From assembly GCA_033238645.1 (NCBI GenBank), contig BQXR01000005.1:62001-126000 (forward strand): 64,000 nt of DNA, given 5' to 3'. The DNA comes from Thiomicrorhabdus sp033238645. GTDB taxonomy: Bacteria; Pseudomonadota; Gammaproteobacteria; Thiomicrospirales; Thiomicrospiraceae. This document shows, piece after piece, positions 26,234-34,552 of this stretch. Each line of letters begins with the position of its first letter. The stretch's first letter is position 1. The position numbers and the translations under genes are program-made. The notes below the pieces were generated by a model, which saw only the letters and a list, made by a program, of their open reading frames with translations, did not search any database and was not told the DNA's origin.

Positions 26234-26344
26234 ATGAAGACTATTTACTACGCTGAAGACAGCGATAAAAAAGAAAATGATAATGAGAAAGTCGATAAAG
26301 ATGAAAGCTGTTCAGACCCTTACTGTGAGTTTGATGAGAGCTGA
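26234..26344 (+). CDS. Acidic microprotein with two Cys (36 residues)
   Basis: ATG 26234 is preceded by AAGGAG with ideal spacing. The product MKTIYYAEDSDKKENDNEKV continues to DKDESCSDPYCEFDES and is very acidic, with two cysteines five residues apart near the C-terminus. A rho-independent terminator starts 18 bp after the stop, so this short gene has all the marks of an expressed unit. I recognise no family. The position between a disulfide-formation pair and the nor cluster makes a metal- or redox-linked role worth testing, but this is inference. Confidence 0.65.
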   Translation: MKTIYYAEDSDKKENDNEKVDKDESCSDPYCEFDES

Positions 26345-26361
26345 ACTTTTGTTTAAGAATT

Positions 26362-26388
26362 AACCCACTCTTTGTAGTGGGTTTTTTT
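26362..26388 (+). terminator. Rho-independent terminator after acidic microprotein
   Basis: AACCCACT / AGTGGGTT stem around CTTTGT followed by T7. Confidence 0.88.
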
Positions 26389-26436
26389 ATAACGAGAGAA
26401 AAGAGGCGTTTGAGTTTAAAGTCGAGCAATCAGTAT

Positions 26437-27216
26437 TTATCGACTAAAATGTAAGCCAATCAAGGTGCGTAACACTTCAAGCACTTCCTCTTCATCACTT
26501 AACGCTTCGACAATCGAGTGAATGCAAGCATCGTATGGATTAAAACCTTTCTGCATGAGTTTTGCCGCGTAGATAAGCAGACGTGTTGAAACGGCTTCTT
26601 GGATCTCATTATCTTTTAGACGACGGATCTCTTGTGCAATGGCAACGAGTTTTTCTGCGATTTCAGGATTAACTTCACTCTCATTAATAATGATCTGTTT
26701 TTCAATCTCTGCTTCTGGGTAATCAAAACTCAGAGAAATAAAACGCTGTTTGGTACTGGGCTTCATGCCCTTAAGCACATTTTGATAACCTGGGTTATAA
26801 GAGACCACCAACATAAAATCAGGATGGGCTTCGATGACTTCACCAGTTCTATCGATTGGCAGCACACGACGGTAATCGGCTAAAGAGTGCAGAACCACTG
26901 TAGTATCTTTACGTGCTTCAATAATTTCATCTAAATAGCAGATACCACCCTCTCTGACTGCTTTAGTCAGGGGGCCATCTTGCCAGTAGGTGCCCTCTTC
27001 ACTAATTAAATGGCGACCAATTAGATCTGCCGCACTGAGATCATCATGACAGACCACTGTATGTACTTTAAGACCTAGCTTTTCTCCCATAGACTCGATA
27101 AAGCGTGTTTTACCGCAACCTGTTGGGCCTTTAATGAGAATCGGTAGATTCATGGCAGCAGCTGCTTCAAATAGTTCAACTTCATTCGCTTGAGAGAAAT
27201 AGGTGTTGTGTGACAT
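26437..27216 (-). CDS. norQ: NorQ, MoxR-type AAA+ ATPase for NO reductase activation
   Basis: 259 residues. Walker A GPTGCGKT is at 30-37 and Walker B GICYLDEI at 91-98, within the CbbQ/NirQ/NorQ branch of MoxR AAA+ proteins (DLIGRHL, YNPGYQNVLKGMKPSTKQRF). With the VWA protein NorD it forms a chaperone complex that inserts the non-heme iron of cytochrome c-dependent NO reductase. CbbQ for RuBisCO is a close relative, but position 117 bp after norD favours NorQ. Start at 27216 has AAGGAAG upstream. The order norC-B-D-Q differs from the common norCBQD. Confidence 0.88.
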   Translation of the reverse strand: MSHNTYFSQANEVELFEAAAAMNLPILIKGPTGCGKTRFIESMGEKLGLKVHTVVCHDDLSAADLIGRHLISEEGTYWQDGPLTKAVREGGICYLDEIIEARKDTTVVLHSLADYRRVLPIDRTGEVIEAHPDFMLVVSYNPGYQNVLKGMKPSTKQRFISLSFDYPEAEIEKQIIINESEVNPEIAEKLVAIAQEIRRLKDNEIQEAVSTRLLIYAAKLMQKGFNPYDACIHSIVEALSDEEEVLEVLRTLIGLHFSR

Positions 27217-27258
27217 AGGTCTTCCTTTTACATTTTAGTAGAGGGTTTAGTATTGCTA

Positions 27259-27272
27259 CCCCCCCTGCTCAG
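27259..27272 (+). repeat. Dispersed C-run repeat, short form, inside nor cluster
   Basis: C7 TGCTCAG between norD and norQ. A 13-bp tandem duplication, TTTTTATCGATGG, lies just after it at about 27286-27310. Confidence 0.65.
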
Positions 27273-27333
27273 TTTTGTTGACTGATTTTTATCGATGGTT
27301 TTTATCGATGGTTTGTGCTGATTTTTTGCGGTA

Positions 27334-29214
27334 TTAAGCTGTTAAGTTCAAGTATATTTCGGGCAGTACTTTAGGCAATTTTTGACTATCCCGAATTACC
27401 ACATAGCCATTTTTACCAAATAAATAAGCCAGATAGTCTTTAGCCTCTAGATCAATGGTGACACAAAAGGGGGTAATACCAAGTTGCTTGGCTTCTGCAA
27501 TGGCCTTTTTAGTATCTTCTATACCATAACGACCATCATATCGATCAACATCATTAGGTTTTCCATCACTGATAATCAGCAATAATTTATTAGCCGTTTT
27601 CTGCTTATCTAAAATCTTAGCAGACTCACGAATAGCCGCGCCTAAACGGGTGTAATAACCCGGTTTAATAATATCGATTCGCCCACGGACTAAATCATTA
27701 TAAGGCTCGTTAAAGTTTTTAATAATTTGAAAGCGCACATTGGTATTTTTAAGCGACGAGAAAGTATAGAGCGCAAAACGATCTTGTAGGCGGTTCAGTG
27801 ATTCTGAGAAGACCATAAGACCATCTTTAATCATATCGATAATGCGAATCTCTTGGGTAATACCCGCCTCGGTTGAGAGTGAAACATCCGCCAGAATTAA
27901 GCTCGACATATCACGGGTTTTGCGCTCAAAACTCTCATAAAACTTCTGGTGATGCCCCGACTTATTCTGATGGCCTTGATAATCAATCCATGTATCCAGG
28001 TTGATCTCGTCACCATAGGGTAGACGATTATTTTTAATACGATCAAGTTCCATGAGATCCAGTTCACTCTGAATCTTTTTAACCATCTTCTTCAGGCGTT
28101 TTGGCAGTTCAATGGGGGTAACATTCATATCAACTAAGGGCTTGATACAGACGTAGTCTTTTAGGTAGTCCTGCTTTTTATAATCCCACTCATCAATCAG
28201 ATGGCCTTTACCGAGCTGAACTTCTTCGGGATAAAGTTCGGTTTGATCTGCGGTAAAATCTAGATCCATTTTAATACGGGCTGAGAGGTTGGCATTTTTG
28301 CGGCCTAAGGTAATCTCGTCTAAATCTTCGGCATTGTATAAAGCATCTTCATCAAAGCTATCGTCTTCACTACGGTCTACATTGACCGCCTCCATAATGC
28401 TCATCAATGAGTCAGGTAGAAACATCAGCAAACCATCCGAATCCTTTTTATCATCAATCTGGTTTGACTGCTTTTTCATCTGTAAGGTATCAGTTTTCTC
28501 GGGCTTCTTTTCTGCCCGCGCAACCTCTTCTTCGTCCTCAAACTCTCGATACACACTGCTTTTATCGAGTGAAGGATAGAGCCACAGTGGAAAAGGATAG
28601 AGATCGTGAATGGAGTAGGATGGTGCAGTGATTAAATCTTCATTTGTTAAGCCTGCATTCATTACGTCACTCTGCTTTAAAGCATTGGTTAGTGATGTAA
28701 TGAATGACAACTCGTGTTGTTGTTGGGTTTTATCGGCTATAGATAAATTCAGGCGCTGCTGAATCATCTGTTGAATAACTTGCGCATAAAAGTTTTTAAA
28801 ACCAGGGTAGCTCTGAACAAGGTCAAAAGTACCTATACGGTTTTGCTGTGCAAAATCTAGGGTATTTTCATTGAAACGTGTCGCGAGTGCGACCAGCCAA
28901 AAATAGGCCATCTCATTGAGTTTTTGATCATTAAAATAGGCAATAGAGGCAGGAAGGTAGACCCCCTTTTCATCTTGCCAAGATAGGAAAAAAGTAGTGC
29001 CAGAGCCTGAAATTCTCTCCAACACACTTCTTGAAGTTTTTATGGAACGTTTATCAGTCACTTGCAGCTCTTTGCCTTTATCACCTCCTAAAAGGTGATA
29101 AAAGACTTTGAGTGCTTTGCTTTTATCGGTAAAGAGGACAGCCTTATCCTCAAAAGTTTTACTAACTTTTTTATTTAGAAACTTATCCCAAACTTTACCA
29201 ATAGACTCTTCCAT
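27334..29214 (-). CDS. norD: NorD, VWA-domain NO reductase activation protein
   Basis: 626 residues. The N-terminal 400 are mostly helical with an acidic linker around 225-300. The C-terminal VWA domain starts near 435 with the MIDAS motif DVSLS (Asp443) and continues ALYTFSS and LIISDGKPND. The protein pairs with NorQ to mature NorCB. The start lies 6 bp after the norB stop, so it is co-transcribed with norB. Length fits NorD of other gammaproteobacteria. The neighbouring genes leave little doubt. Confidence 0.92.
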   Translation of the reverse strand: MEESIGKVWDKFLNKKVSKTFEDKAVLFTDKSKALKVFYHLLGGDKGKELQVTDKRSIKTSRSVLERISGSGTTFFLSWQDEKGVYLPASIAYFNDQKLNEMAYFWLVALATRFNENTLDFAQQNRIGTFDLVQSYPGFKNFYAQVIQQMIQQRLNLSIADKTQQQHELSFITSLTNALKQSDVMNAGLTNEDLITAPSYSIHDLYPFPLWLYPSLDKSSVYREFEDEEEVARAEKKPEKTDTLQMKKQSNQIDDKKDSDGLLMFLPDSLMSIMEAVNVDRSEDDSFDEDALYNAEDLDEITLGRKNANLSARIKMDLDFTADQTELYPEEVQLGKGHLIDEWDYKKQDYLKDYVCIKPLVDMNVTPIELPKRLKKMVKKIQSELDLMELDRIKNNRLPYGDEINLDTWIDYQGHQNKSGHHQKFYESFERKTRDMSSLILADVSLSTEAGITQEIRIIDMIKDGLMVFSESLNRLQDRFALYTFSSLKNTNVRFQIIKNFNEPYNDLVRGRIDIIKPGYYTRLGAAIRESAKILDKQKTANKLLLIISDGKPNDVDRYDGRYGIEDTKKAIAEAKQLGITPFCVTIDLEAKDYLAYLFGKNGYVVIRDSQKLPKVLPEIYLNLTA

Positions 29215-29220
29215 AAGATA

Positions 29221-30609
29221 TTACTTAGCCACTTCTACTGTTGCATCTTCTTTCACAAAGAAGCTATAGAAGTACGCTAACAAGCCTGTTAACACGACTA
29301 AACCAAAGCCTAAACGAATCATATAGATTGGAATAATCTCGGCTTGCGTTGCCATGAAGCTAAGCGCACCAGAATCAGGCCAGCGTTGTAGCATAATTTG
29401 CGTTACGCCCGCAGCAGTTAGTGCCAATGTAATTCCTAGCATACCAATCACCATCATCCAGAAACTTTTCAGTTCCATCGCTTGTGCTTTTGGCCCGTTA
29501 CCATGTGGTCTACCACGCATAATTGGCATTGCATAAGAGATGATCGTAAATAGAATCATGATATATGCACCAAAGAATGCAAGATGACCATGTGCTGCTG
29601 TTAGCTGAGTACCGTGTGTAAAGTAGTTAACTGGTGCAAGTGTGTGCATAAAGCCCCAAACACCAGCGCCTAAGAAAGCCATTACTGCAGTTCCTTTTGC
29701 CCAAGTCAGTGCCATTTTATTATCATGTTCAATTCTACGCTGCTTAGCCATAGTGAAGGCATAGAGCACCATTAATAAGAATGGTAGTGGTTCTACAGCA
29801 GAGGCAAATGATCCAATCCATAACCAGTAATCAGGTGTTCCGATATAGAAAAAGTGATGTCCTGTTCCGACAATTCCAGAGACTAATGTCATGGCGATAA
29901 TCAGATATAACCACTTATCTATATGCTCACGATCCACACCCGTTACTTTAATCAATACAAACGATAGAATTGCACCTAGGATTAGCTCCCAAACACCTTC
30001 AACCCATAGATGAACAACAAACCACCAGAAGAACTTATCTAATACTAGGTTGTGAGGTAGATAGAATGCGAATAGGAAGAAGACAGCTAAACCGACTAAA
30101 CCTGTTAGCAAAACCACGGTAATAACCGTTTTACGACCCTTAAGCACTGTCATTCCAATATTCAGGATAAAAGACAGAACTACAAGCACAATACCAATTT
30201 TAGTAATGGTTGGTTGCTCTAAGAACTCACGCCCCATCGTTGGCAATAACTCGTTATAAGTGACCTCTGCCAAGGTTGCATAAGGTACAAACAAGTAACC
30301 TAAAATGGTTGCAACACCCGCGGCAGCAAATACCCAAAAGGTTATTTTTGCCAACAAAGGACTCCAAAGCTCTCGCTCGGACTCTTCTGGCACTAAGTAG
30401 TAAGTTGCCCCCATAAAACCAAACAGAATCAGTACGATCAGTAGGTTGGTATGTACCATACGGGCGACATTAAATGGGATCTCTGGGAATAAGAAATCAC
30501 CGTTTATATATTGCATACCGAGAATCAGACCAAAAAGGATCTCACCCGCCAGCAATATTAAGGCAAAGATAAAGTATGGCTTTGCCACCATTTGTGAACT
30601 ATATTTCAT
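29221..30609 (-). CDS. norB: Cytochrome c-dependent nitric oxide reductase, large subunit
   Basis: 462 residues with twelve membrane segments, the heme-copper oxidase fold of cNOR. Visible family positions are RMVHTNLL (low-spin heme ligand), VHLWVEGVWELI with the His and Glu of the FeB site, GTGHHFFYIG, and HLAFFGAY with the last heme ligands. It reduces 2 NO to N2O at the cytoplasmic membrane with electrons from NorC. Twelve bases separate it from norC and six from norD. The enzyme could serve denitrification or NO detoxification; no nir or nos genes lie in this window. Confidence 0.96.
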   Translation of the reverse strand: MKYSSQMVAKPYFIFALILLAGEILFGLILGMQYINGDFLFPEIPFNVARMVHTNLLIVLILFGFMGATYYLVPEESERELWSPLLAKITFWVFAAAGVATILGYLFVPYATLAEVTYNELLPTMGREFLEQPTITKIGIVLVVLSFILNIGMTVLKGRKTVITVVLLTGLVGLAVFFLFAFYLPHNLVLDKFFWWFVVHLWVEGVWELILGAILSFVLIKVTGVDREHIDKWLYLIIAMTLVSGIVGTGHHFFYIGTPDYWLWIGSFASAVEPLPFLLMVLYAFTMAKQRRIEHDNKMALTWAKGTAVMAFLGAGVWGFMHTLAPVNYFTHGTQLTAAHGHLAFFGAYIMILFTIISYAMPIMRGRPHGNGPKAQAMELKSFWMMVIGMLGITLALTAAGVTQIMLQRWPDSGALSFMATQAEIIPIYMIRLGFGLVVLTGLLAYFYSFFVKEDATVEVAK

Positions 30610-30621
30610 ATTTTATCTCCC

Positions 30622-31068
30622 TTAACCTTCAATATTCGGTGGCCAGTCGTTATCATCGATACGAGAGGTCCATATTAAGAAGTCGGCAAGGTCATTTACT
30701 TGCTGTTCGGTTAAATTAAATTGTGGCATTTTTCTGCGGCCGTCAATATGTAAAGGCTGCGCAGCCATCCAACCTTGTAAGTAAGCTTTAAAAGCAACTT
30801 CATTACCACCGCCACGTCTACCAAAGACGTTAGCTAGTTCAGGCGCATAGTATGCCCCCTCACCCATAATAGTGTGGCAACCAATACAGTTGTTAACTTC
30901 CCATAATTTCTTACCACTCACAACCGCCTCAGTAATTTGATCATCATTACTCAACTCAGGCACTTTTTGCACTGTATCTACAGTGAGACCCGCAAACAAT
31001 AGAATGGCGAATATACTTCCACCAAAATAGATATTGCGAGCCATATTTTTGGTTATACGATCTGCCAT
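30622..31068 (-). CDS. norC: Nitric oxide reductase cytochrome c subunit
   Basis: 148 residues. A single N-terminal membrane anchor (about 12-32) holds a periplasmic cytochrome c domain with CIGCH at 61-65 and a distal Met in RKMPQF. It passes electrons from periplasmic donors to NorB. It is the first gene of norCBDQ and is divergent from nsrR across a 389-bp region with NsrR boxes. Start at 31068 follows AAAGGAG. The identification is secure. Confidence 0.96.
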   Translation of the reverse strand: MADRITKNMARNIYFGGSIFAILLFAGLTVDTVQKVPELSNDDQITEAVVSGKKLWEVNNCIGCHTIMGEGAYYAPELANVFGRRGGGNEVAFKAYLQGWMAAQPLHIDGRRKMPQFNLTEQQVNDLADFLIWTSRIDDNDWPPNIEG

Positions 31069-31213
31069 ATAAACTCCTTTATAACAACTGTGTGGCTAGA
31101 TTAATTTGCCACCACTAATACTCAATTCAATAAAACCTCATTGAATCGTTTAACGCTAGATAATGATTATTTTTATGTTGTCTAGCTTGATAACGAACAT
31201 GGAAGAAATATTG

Positions 31214-31228
31214 CCCCCCCCTGCTTGT
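31214..31228 (+). repeat. Dispersed C-run repeat, short form, in nor-nsrR promoter region
   Basis: C8 TGCTTGTTT, about 145 bp upstream of norC. Confidence 0.65.
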
Positions 31229-31317
31229 TTTCCTGCTTCATTAAAATAGACCTAAACACACTGCCTAAAGTGATGCTTTCGATATAAATTAATGGTCTTT
31301 TAAGACTACTTCTCTTA

Positions 31318-31340
31318 AAGATGCACTTTACATGCATCTT
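31318..31340. promoter_or_regulatory. NsrR binding site 1
   Basis: AAGATGCA-N7-TGCATCTT is a near-perfect dyad with the spacing of NsrR operators (consensus AAGATGCATTT and its complement). It lies in the shared norC-nsrR promoter region. Confidence 0.85.
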
Positions 31341-31344
31341 TAAT

Positions 31345-31367
31345 TAAGTGCATAATACATGCATCTT
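31345..31367. promoter_or_regulatory. NsrR binding site 2
   Basis: TAAGTGCA-N7-TGCATCTT, the same dyad with a weaker left arm, centred 27 bp from site 1. Two sites fit control of both norCBDQ and nsrR. Confidence 0.7.
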
Positions 31368-31407
31368 ATAGAGCGGGTCAAGCACTGAATAAAGCGTTAG
31401 CCTCTAA

Positions 31408-31437
31408 AACTTAATATGCATCAACTTAATATGCATC
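31408..31437 (+). repeat. 15-bp tandem duplication over the nsrR leader
   Basis: AACTTAATATGCATC occurs twice in direct contact (31408-31422 and 31423-31437). Each copy adds an ATG and an NsrR-like ATGCATC half-site just upstream of the true nsrR start. Confidence 0.65.
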
Positions 31438-31457
31438 AATTTAATGAGAAAACAACT

Positions 31458-31904
31458 ATGCAATTAACCAAACATACCGATTACGCTTTTAGAGTGCTTA
31501 TGTACTTAGCCACTAAGCCTGCAGGAGAATTATCGACTATTAAGGAGGTGACGACCGCGTTTGAGATATCACGCGATCATGTGATGAAGATTGTGCAGAA
31601 ACTGGCTAAAGAGGGTTTTATTGAATCGATTAGAGGCAAGCAAGGTGGCATGAAGTTAGGCCGCAGCGCTAATGAGATTAATTTGCGCGATATTGTCACT
31701 TTGATGGAAACAACACTCTCCCCCGTTAACTGTAGTGAAACGCTATGTAAAATATCATCAGGCTGTAAGCTTGCGAGTATTCTGTTTGAGGCACAAGAGC
31801 TATTTATGGCGCACTTAGGTCAATACTCGCTTGCAGATCTGGCAATGCCCAACAGTGAAACGGTTTACCTGATTCAAAATCTAATGGTTAAGGAGTTAAC
31901 TTAA
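31458..31904 (+). CDS. nsrR: NsrR, Rrf2-family nitric-oxide-sensing repressor
   Basis: 148 residues from ATG 31458. The open frame extends 42 bp further, but that part is the duplicated leader, and MQLTKHTDYAFRVLMYLA is the usual Rrf2 N-terminus. A winged helix covers about 25-70. Three cysteines at 92, 97 and 103 (NCSETLCKISSGC) are the iron-sulfur ligands of NsrR, which loses DNA binding when NO attacks the cluster. It is divergent from norC with two operator sites between, so it probably represses norCBDQ and itself. Confidence 0.92.
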   Translation: MQLTKHTDYAFRVLMYLATKPAGELSTIKEVTTAFEISRDHVMKIVQKLAKEGFIESIRGKQGGMKLGRSANEINLRDIVTLMETTLSPVNCSETLCKISSGCKLASILFEAQELFMAHLGQYSLADLAMPNSETVYLIQNLMVKELT

Positions 31905-31916
31905 CCCGTTAAGATG

Positions 31917-31950
31917 CCCCACTGCTTTTACGCCCCTTGTGAGTACAAAT
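31917..31950 (+). repeat. Dispersed repeat, long form with reduced C run
   Basis: CCCCACTGCTTTTACG followed by CCCCTTGTGAGTACAAAT, just after the nsrR stop and before a terminator. Confidence 0.7.
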
Positions 31951-31971
31951 CCCTCATTTCTAAAAACACAC

Positions 31972-32010
31972 AAAAAAACCCCGTAAACAGCTTGTTTACG
32001 GGTTTTTTTA
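31972..32010. terminator. Bidirectional rho-independent terminator
   Basis: CCCGTAAAC / GTTTACGGG stem with A7 on the left and T7 on the right, between convergent nsrR and the DUF2235 gene. Confidence 0.92.
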
Positions 32011-32034
32011 AATCATTAAAGCACATTTAAATAA

Positions 32035-33615
32035 CTATGCTTCTCGCGTGACCGTAATCGTAATGGTACCGCGATTATTGCCGTATTTACTGTGTAGATC
32101 ATTGGCAAAGACAAAGAGTTCACCATTGGCATCAGGCTGATAAGCGGGTTTGCTATTGGCGTGATTAAGTACTCTAAAACAGTCTCGATCATTACGGCCT
32201 ATAGTGCCAATGACCTCAAACCAATCCGCATCAGGGTGACGTTTGTTGCCTTCCATTATGCGAATGAACTGTTTTTGGATAAACCCTAACGAATCATTAT
32301 CTCGGTTCCAGCCATCAGGCCCGCACTCTATCGAGGCATCGTACCACCTCTGCCCCATATCCACGCTAAAACTATAAGCTTCATTTTCACTGTCTTTTAG
32401 TAGAATACCCGTTGGATTAAATTTAACATTTGCACTGACTTTAAAATGACTAGATTCACCCACCTTAAGCGCACGTGTCTGCTCTTTTGAACCCACTTTT
32501 GCAGACTCTACACTGTCATGTTCAGTACAGCGCCCATCGTACTCCCAAACATTAATCCCCGCTGCACCTCCCGTATAGGGATTGGTTAAGTGACTTAACA
32601 GAGCTGGTGGATTATATTGGCCATCTGTAACCATACGGTCTAAAACACTACGATGGATAATTGGAGGATAGATTGAATGCTTGTCGTTGATGTTAACACG
32701 AGGCGAACGATAGTCTAAAAAGTGTTCTTTTATCTTGGTAATCGCACACTGTTCGTGGCTTTTACCCAATACATTTGGTTGCACAATCAAATCATCATAG
32801 CCAATCAGCTCCTCAGAACTTTCAAATAGCTCCTTAAAGTCCACTTCAGCTGGTTTAAGAAAGGCCAGTGGAAGTTCACTGTCTTTCTCTATAAAATCAA
32901 TCATAAACTGTAGCGTATTATCAGAAAGACCATCGTAACGATAACCGCCCCCTATATCAGAATGCGCACCAGAAAACCAAACCTCAGTCACGCACTTATC
33001 TCGGTTCATCAAGGTTGGCATAAATACAATACGGCGTTCATCAAGCGAGAGTAAATGTAGTGCCTTATTGATCAAAGGAGAGATGGTCGCATTTTCAAAT
33101 AAAACGTCGGAGACGGGCTTAGTACCCTCGTTAAAAAAATTAGGATGTTTGAGTGCGGCAACGGTATCGAACACCCCCATAAATTCAACAGTAGGTGGAG
33201 CATCCCAACCCATAGCTGCATAGGTATCACTTAACAATGATGTAAAACGGCGGGCAATAGCTGCACCACGACTGAAACCAAAAATAAAGAGTTGGTCACC
33301 TGTTTGGTAATTTTTATATAAATCTCGCATTGCTGCTTTGATTATATCGCCAACATCCTCTTCTGGCGGAGCATTAAAACTGTTCTTTAAACGATCATAC
33401 CAAGAGCCATAAGTCCCGACTCCTGAGTAATAAAAACTAAACTGATCACCAAATGCATGACTACCCTTAAGATCGCCCCCCAGTAACAGGTGCAGTTTTA
33501 AAACATTGCTGATGCTATCATCTTCGGGATCACCAAAACCAAACCAAGAATCCTCTTGCTTAGCATCTTTTGGCTCATTACCAGTTCCATCAAAACAGAG
33601 TACTATTTTTTTCAT
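32035..33615 (-). CDS. DUF2235 (Tle1-like) lipase with C-terminal LecA-like domain
   Basis: 526 residues from ATG 33615, with AGGGAG upstream; a start 21 bp further up is less supported. It opens MKKIVLCFDGTGNEP, followed by the nucleophile elbow GFSRG (Ser115) and SGAHSDIGGGY, all typical of DUF2235/Tle1-like alpha/beta hydrolases (several are type VI secretion phospholipases). The last 125 residues resemble the PA-IL (LecA) galactose lectin: GQRWYDASIECGPDGW and FANDLHSKYGNNRGTITITV match the calcium/sugar-binding YNDVPGTYGNNSG. No signal peptide and no VgrG neighbour are present. Target and export route are unknown. Confidence 0.83.
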   Translation of the reverse strand: MKKIVLCFDGTGNEPKDAKQEDSWFGFGDPEDDSISNVLKLHLLLGGDLKGSHAFGDQFSFYYSGVGTYGSWYDRLKNSFNAPPEEDVGDIIKAAMRDLYKNYQTGDQLFIFGFSRGAAIARRFTSLLSDTYAAMGWDAPPTVEFMGVFDTVAALKHPNFFNEGTKPVSDVLFENATISPLINKALHLLSLDERRIVFMPTLMNRDKCVTEVWFSGAHSDIGGGYRYDGLSDNTLQFMIDFIEKDSELPLAFLKPAEVDFKELFESSEELIGYDDLIVQPNVLGKSHEQCAITKIKEHFLDYRSPRVNINDKHSIYPPIIHRSVLDRMVTDGQYNPPALLSHLTNPYTGGAAGINVWEYDGRCTEHDSVESAKVGSKEQTRALKVGESSHFKVSANVKFNPTGILLKDSENEAYSFSVDMGQRWYDASIECGPDGWNRDNDSLGFIQKQFIRIMEGNKRHPDADWFEVIGTIGRNDRDCFRVLNHANSKPAYQPDANGELFVFANDLHSKYGNNRGTITITVTREA

Positions 33616-34083
33616 TTTTCTCTCCCTAGAAAACATCTTTTAAATAATCCGTATCCGAACAGTTACTAAATATACGTAAATAGACCCTCAATATAGCGTA
33701 AAAAGAATGTGCTGACAAAATAATAATCGCATCATTAAACGGTTCTATACTCCATGACCGATAACCATAACCTTGAAGGTCAAATAAAATGAGCGAGTTT
33801 AAAAGAGAGAGGAGGTAAAACTAGATGACAATAGACAAAGATAGATAGGCACTAAAATAATCAGTAGAGTCATCACGTGGTCTTTTACAGGTACTTTGGC
33901 ACTACCTTAAAAGGTATCCAAATAGGTATCGGCTGCTGAAACATTCAATAGTGTAGGTACGAAATAGTATTGACACTTCAATACCCCATCAATAAAACGC
34001 AACTCACTAAAATGAACAGGGGGGGGTAAAGTAATAATAAACATCAATTGTATAACCGATTAGACATTATCATAGGCAATAAA
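33616..34083. other. Intergenic region, about 470 bp
   Basis: Spacer between the lipase gene and the tRNA genes, with an inverted short-form repeat at 34013-34028. Two tiny ORFs with good ribosome sites occur near 33789 (MSEFKRERR) and 33824 (MTIDKDR, after GGAGG). They are probably gene remains or chance. Confidence 0.5.
34013..34028 (-). repeat. Dispersed C-run repeat, short form, inverted
   Basis: The + strand reads TGAACAGGGGGGGGTA, that is C8 TGTTCA on the minus strand, the same variant as the copy at 55123. Confidence 0.65.
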
Positions 34084-34116
34084 AAAGCCCCGTAATTCGA
34101 GGAATTACGGGGCTTT
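34084..34116 (-). terminator. Rho-independent terminator of the tRNA-Lys transcript
   Basis: AAAGCCCCGTAATTC / GAATTACGGGGCTTT stem around CGAG or GAG, with a T run on the minus strand. Confidence 0.93.
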
Positions 34117-34122
34117 AGAATA

Positions 34123-34198
34123 TGGTGGGTCGTGAGCGATTCGAACGCTCGACCAATTGGTTAAAAGCCAACTGCTCTACCAACTGAGCTAACGACCC
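34123..34198 (-). tRNA. tRNA-Lys (anticodon TTT)
   Basis: 76 nt including encoded CCA. The minus strand reads GGGTCGTTAGCTCAGTTGG at the 5' end, anticodon loop CTTTTAA, T arm GTTCGAATC and acceptor closing ACGACCC. It is close to E. coli tRNA-Lys. Second of two identical copies. Confidence 0.97.
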
Positions 34199-34241
34199 TG
34201 ATAGAGTATTCCAAAAATGAGTGTGCCATTTAGTAAGTAAA

Positions 34242-34317
34242 TGGTGGGTCGTGAGCGATTCGAACGCTCGACCAATTGGTTAAAAGCCAACTGCTCTACC
34301 AACTGAGCTAACGACCC
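34242..34317 (-). tRNA. tRNA-Lys (anticodon TTT)
   Basis: 76 nt, identical to the copy 43 bp downstream, with encoded CCA. The two form one short transcription unit ended by the terminator at 34084. Confidence 0.97.
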
Positions 34318-34552
34318 TCACTGGAATGTGGCGTATTATACAAGTCTGAGGGAAGTGCGCAAGTCTTTTTGGTAAATAATCTCTATTATTTAGAGCTTAA
34401 TATATTGTGATTAAAAGTCAGGATAAACTTATTAGAAAAACCTTGTTTAATCACAATAACTTAGCGTTGATTAAGAGAGTTTACTCTAAATTAGCTCAAT
34501 ACTGATACTGGTGAAACAATGACTAAAAACCGATAAAATCAAACAGGAATAA

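Noticed and set aside
5510..31188. 15-mer TATGTTGTCTAGCTT shared by the spacers at 5510 and 31174
   Set aside because: A single 15-base match in AT-rich DNA of this size is within chance and neither copy forms a clear FNR/DNR dyad.
33475..33489. C6 run in the DUF2235 gene considered as a repeat copy
   Set aside because: It is followed by AGTAACAGG, which lacks the TGCT core; it simply encodes GG.
33789..33850. Two tiny ORFs with strong ribosome sites after the lipase gene
   Set aside because: Nine and seven codons only, with no terminator or further support; noted in the spacer entry but not called as genes.
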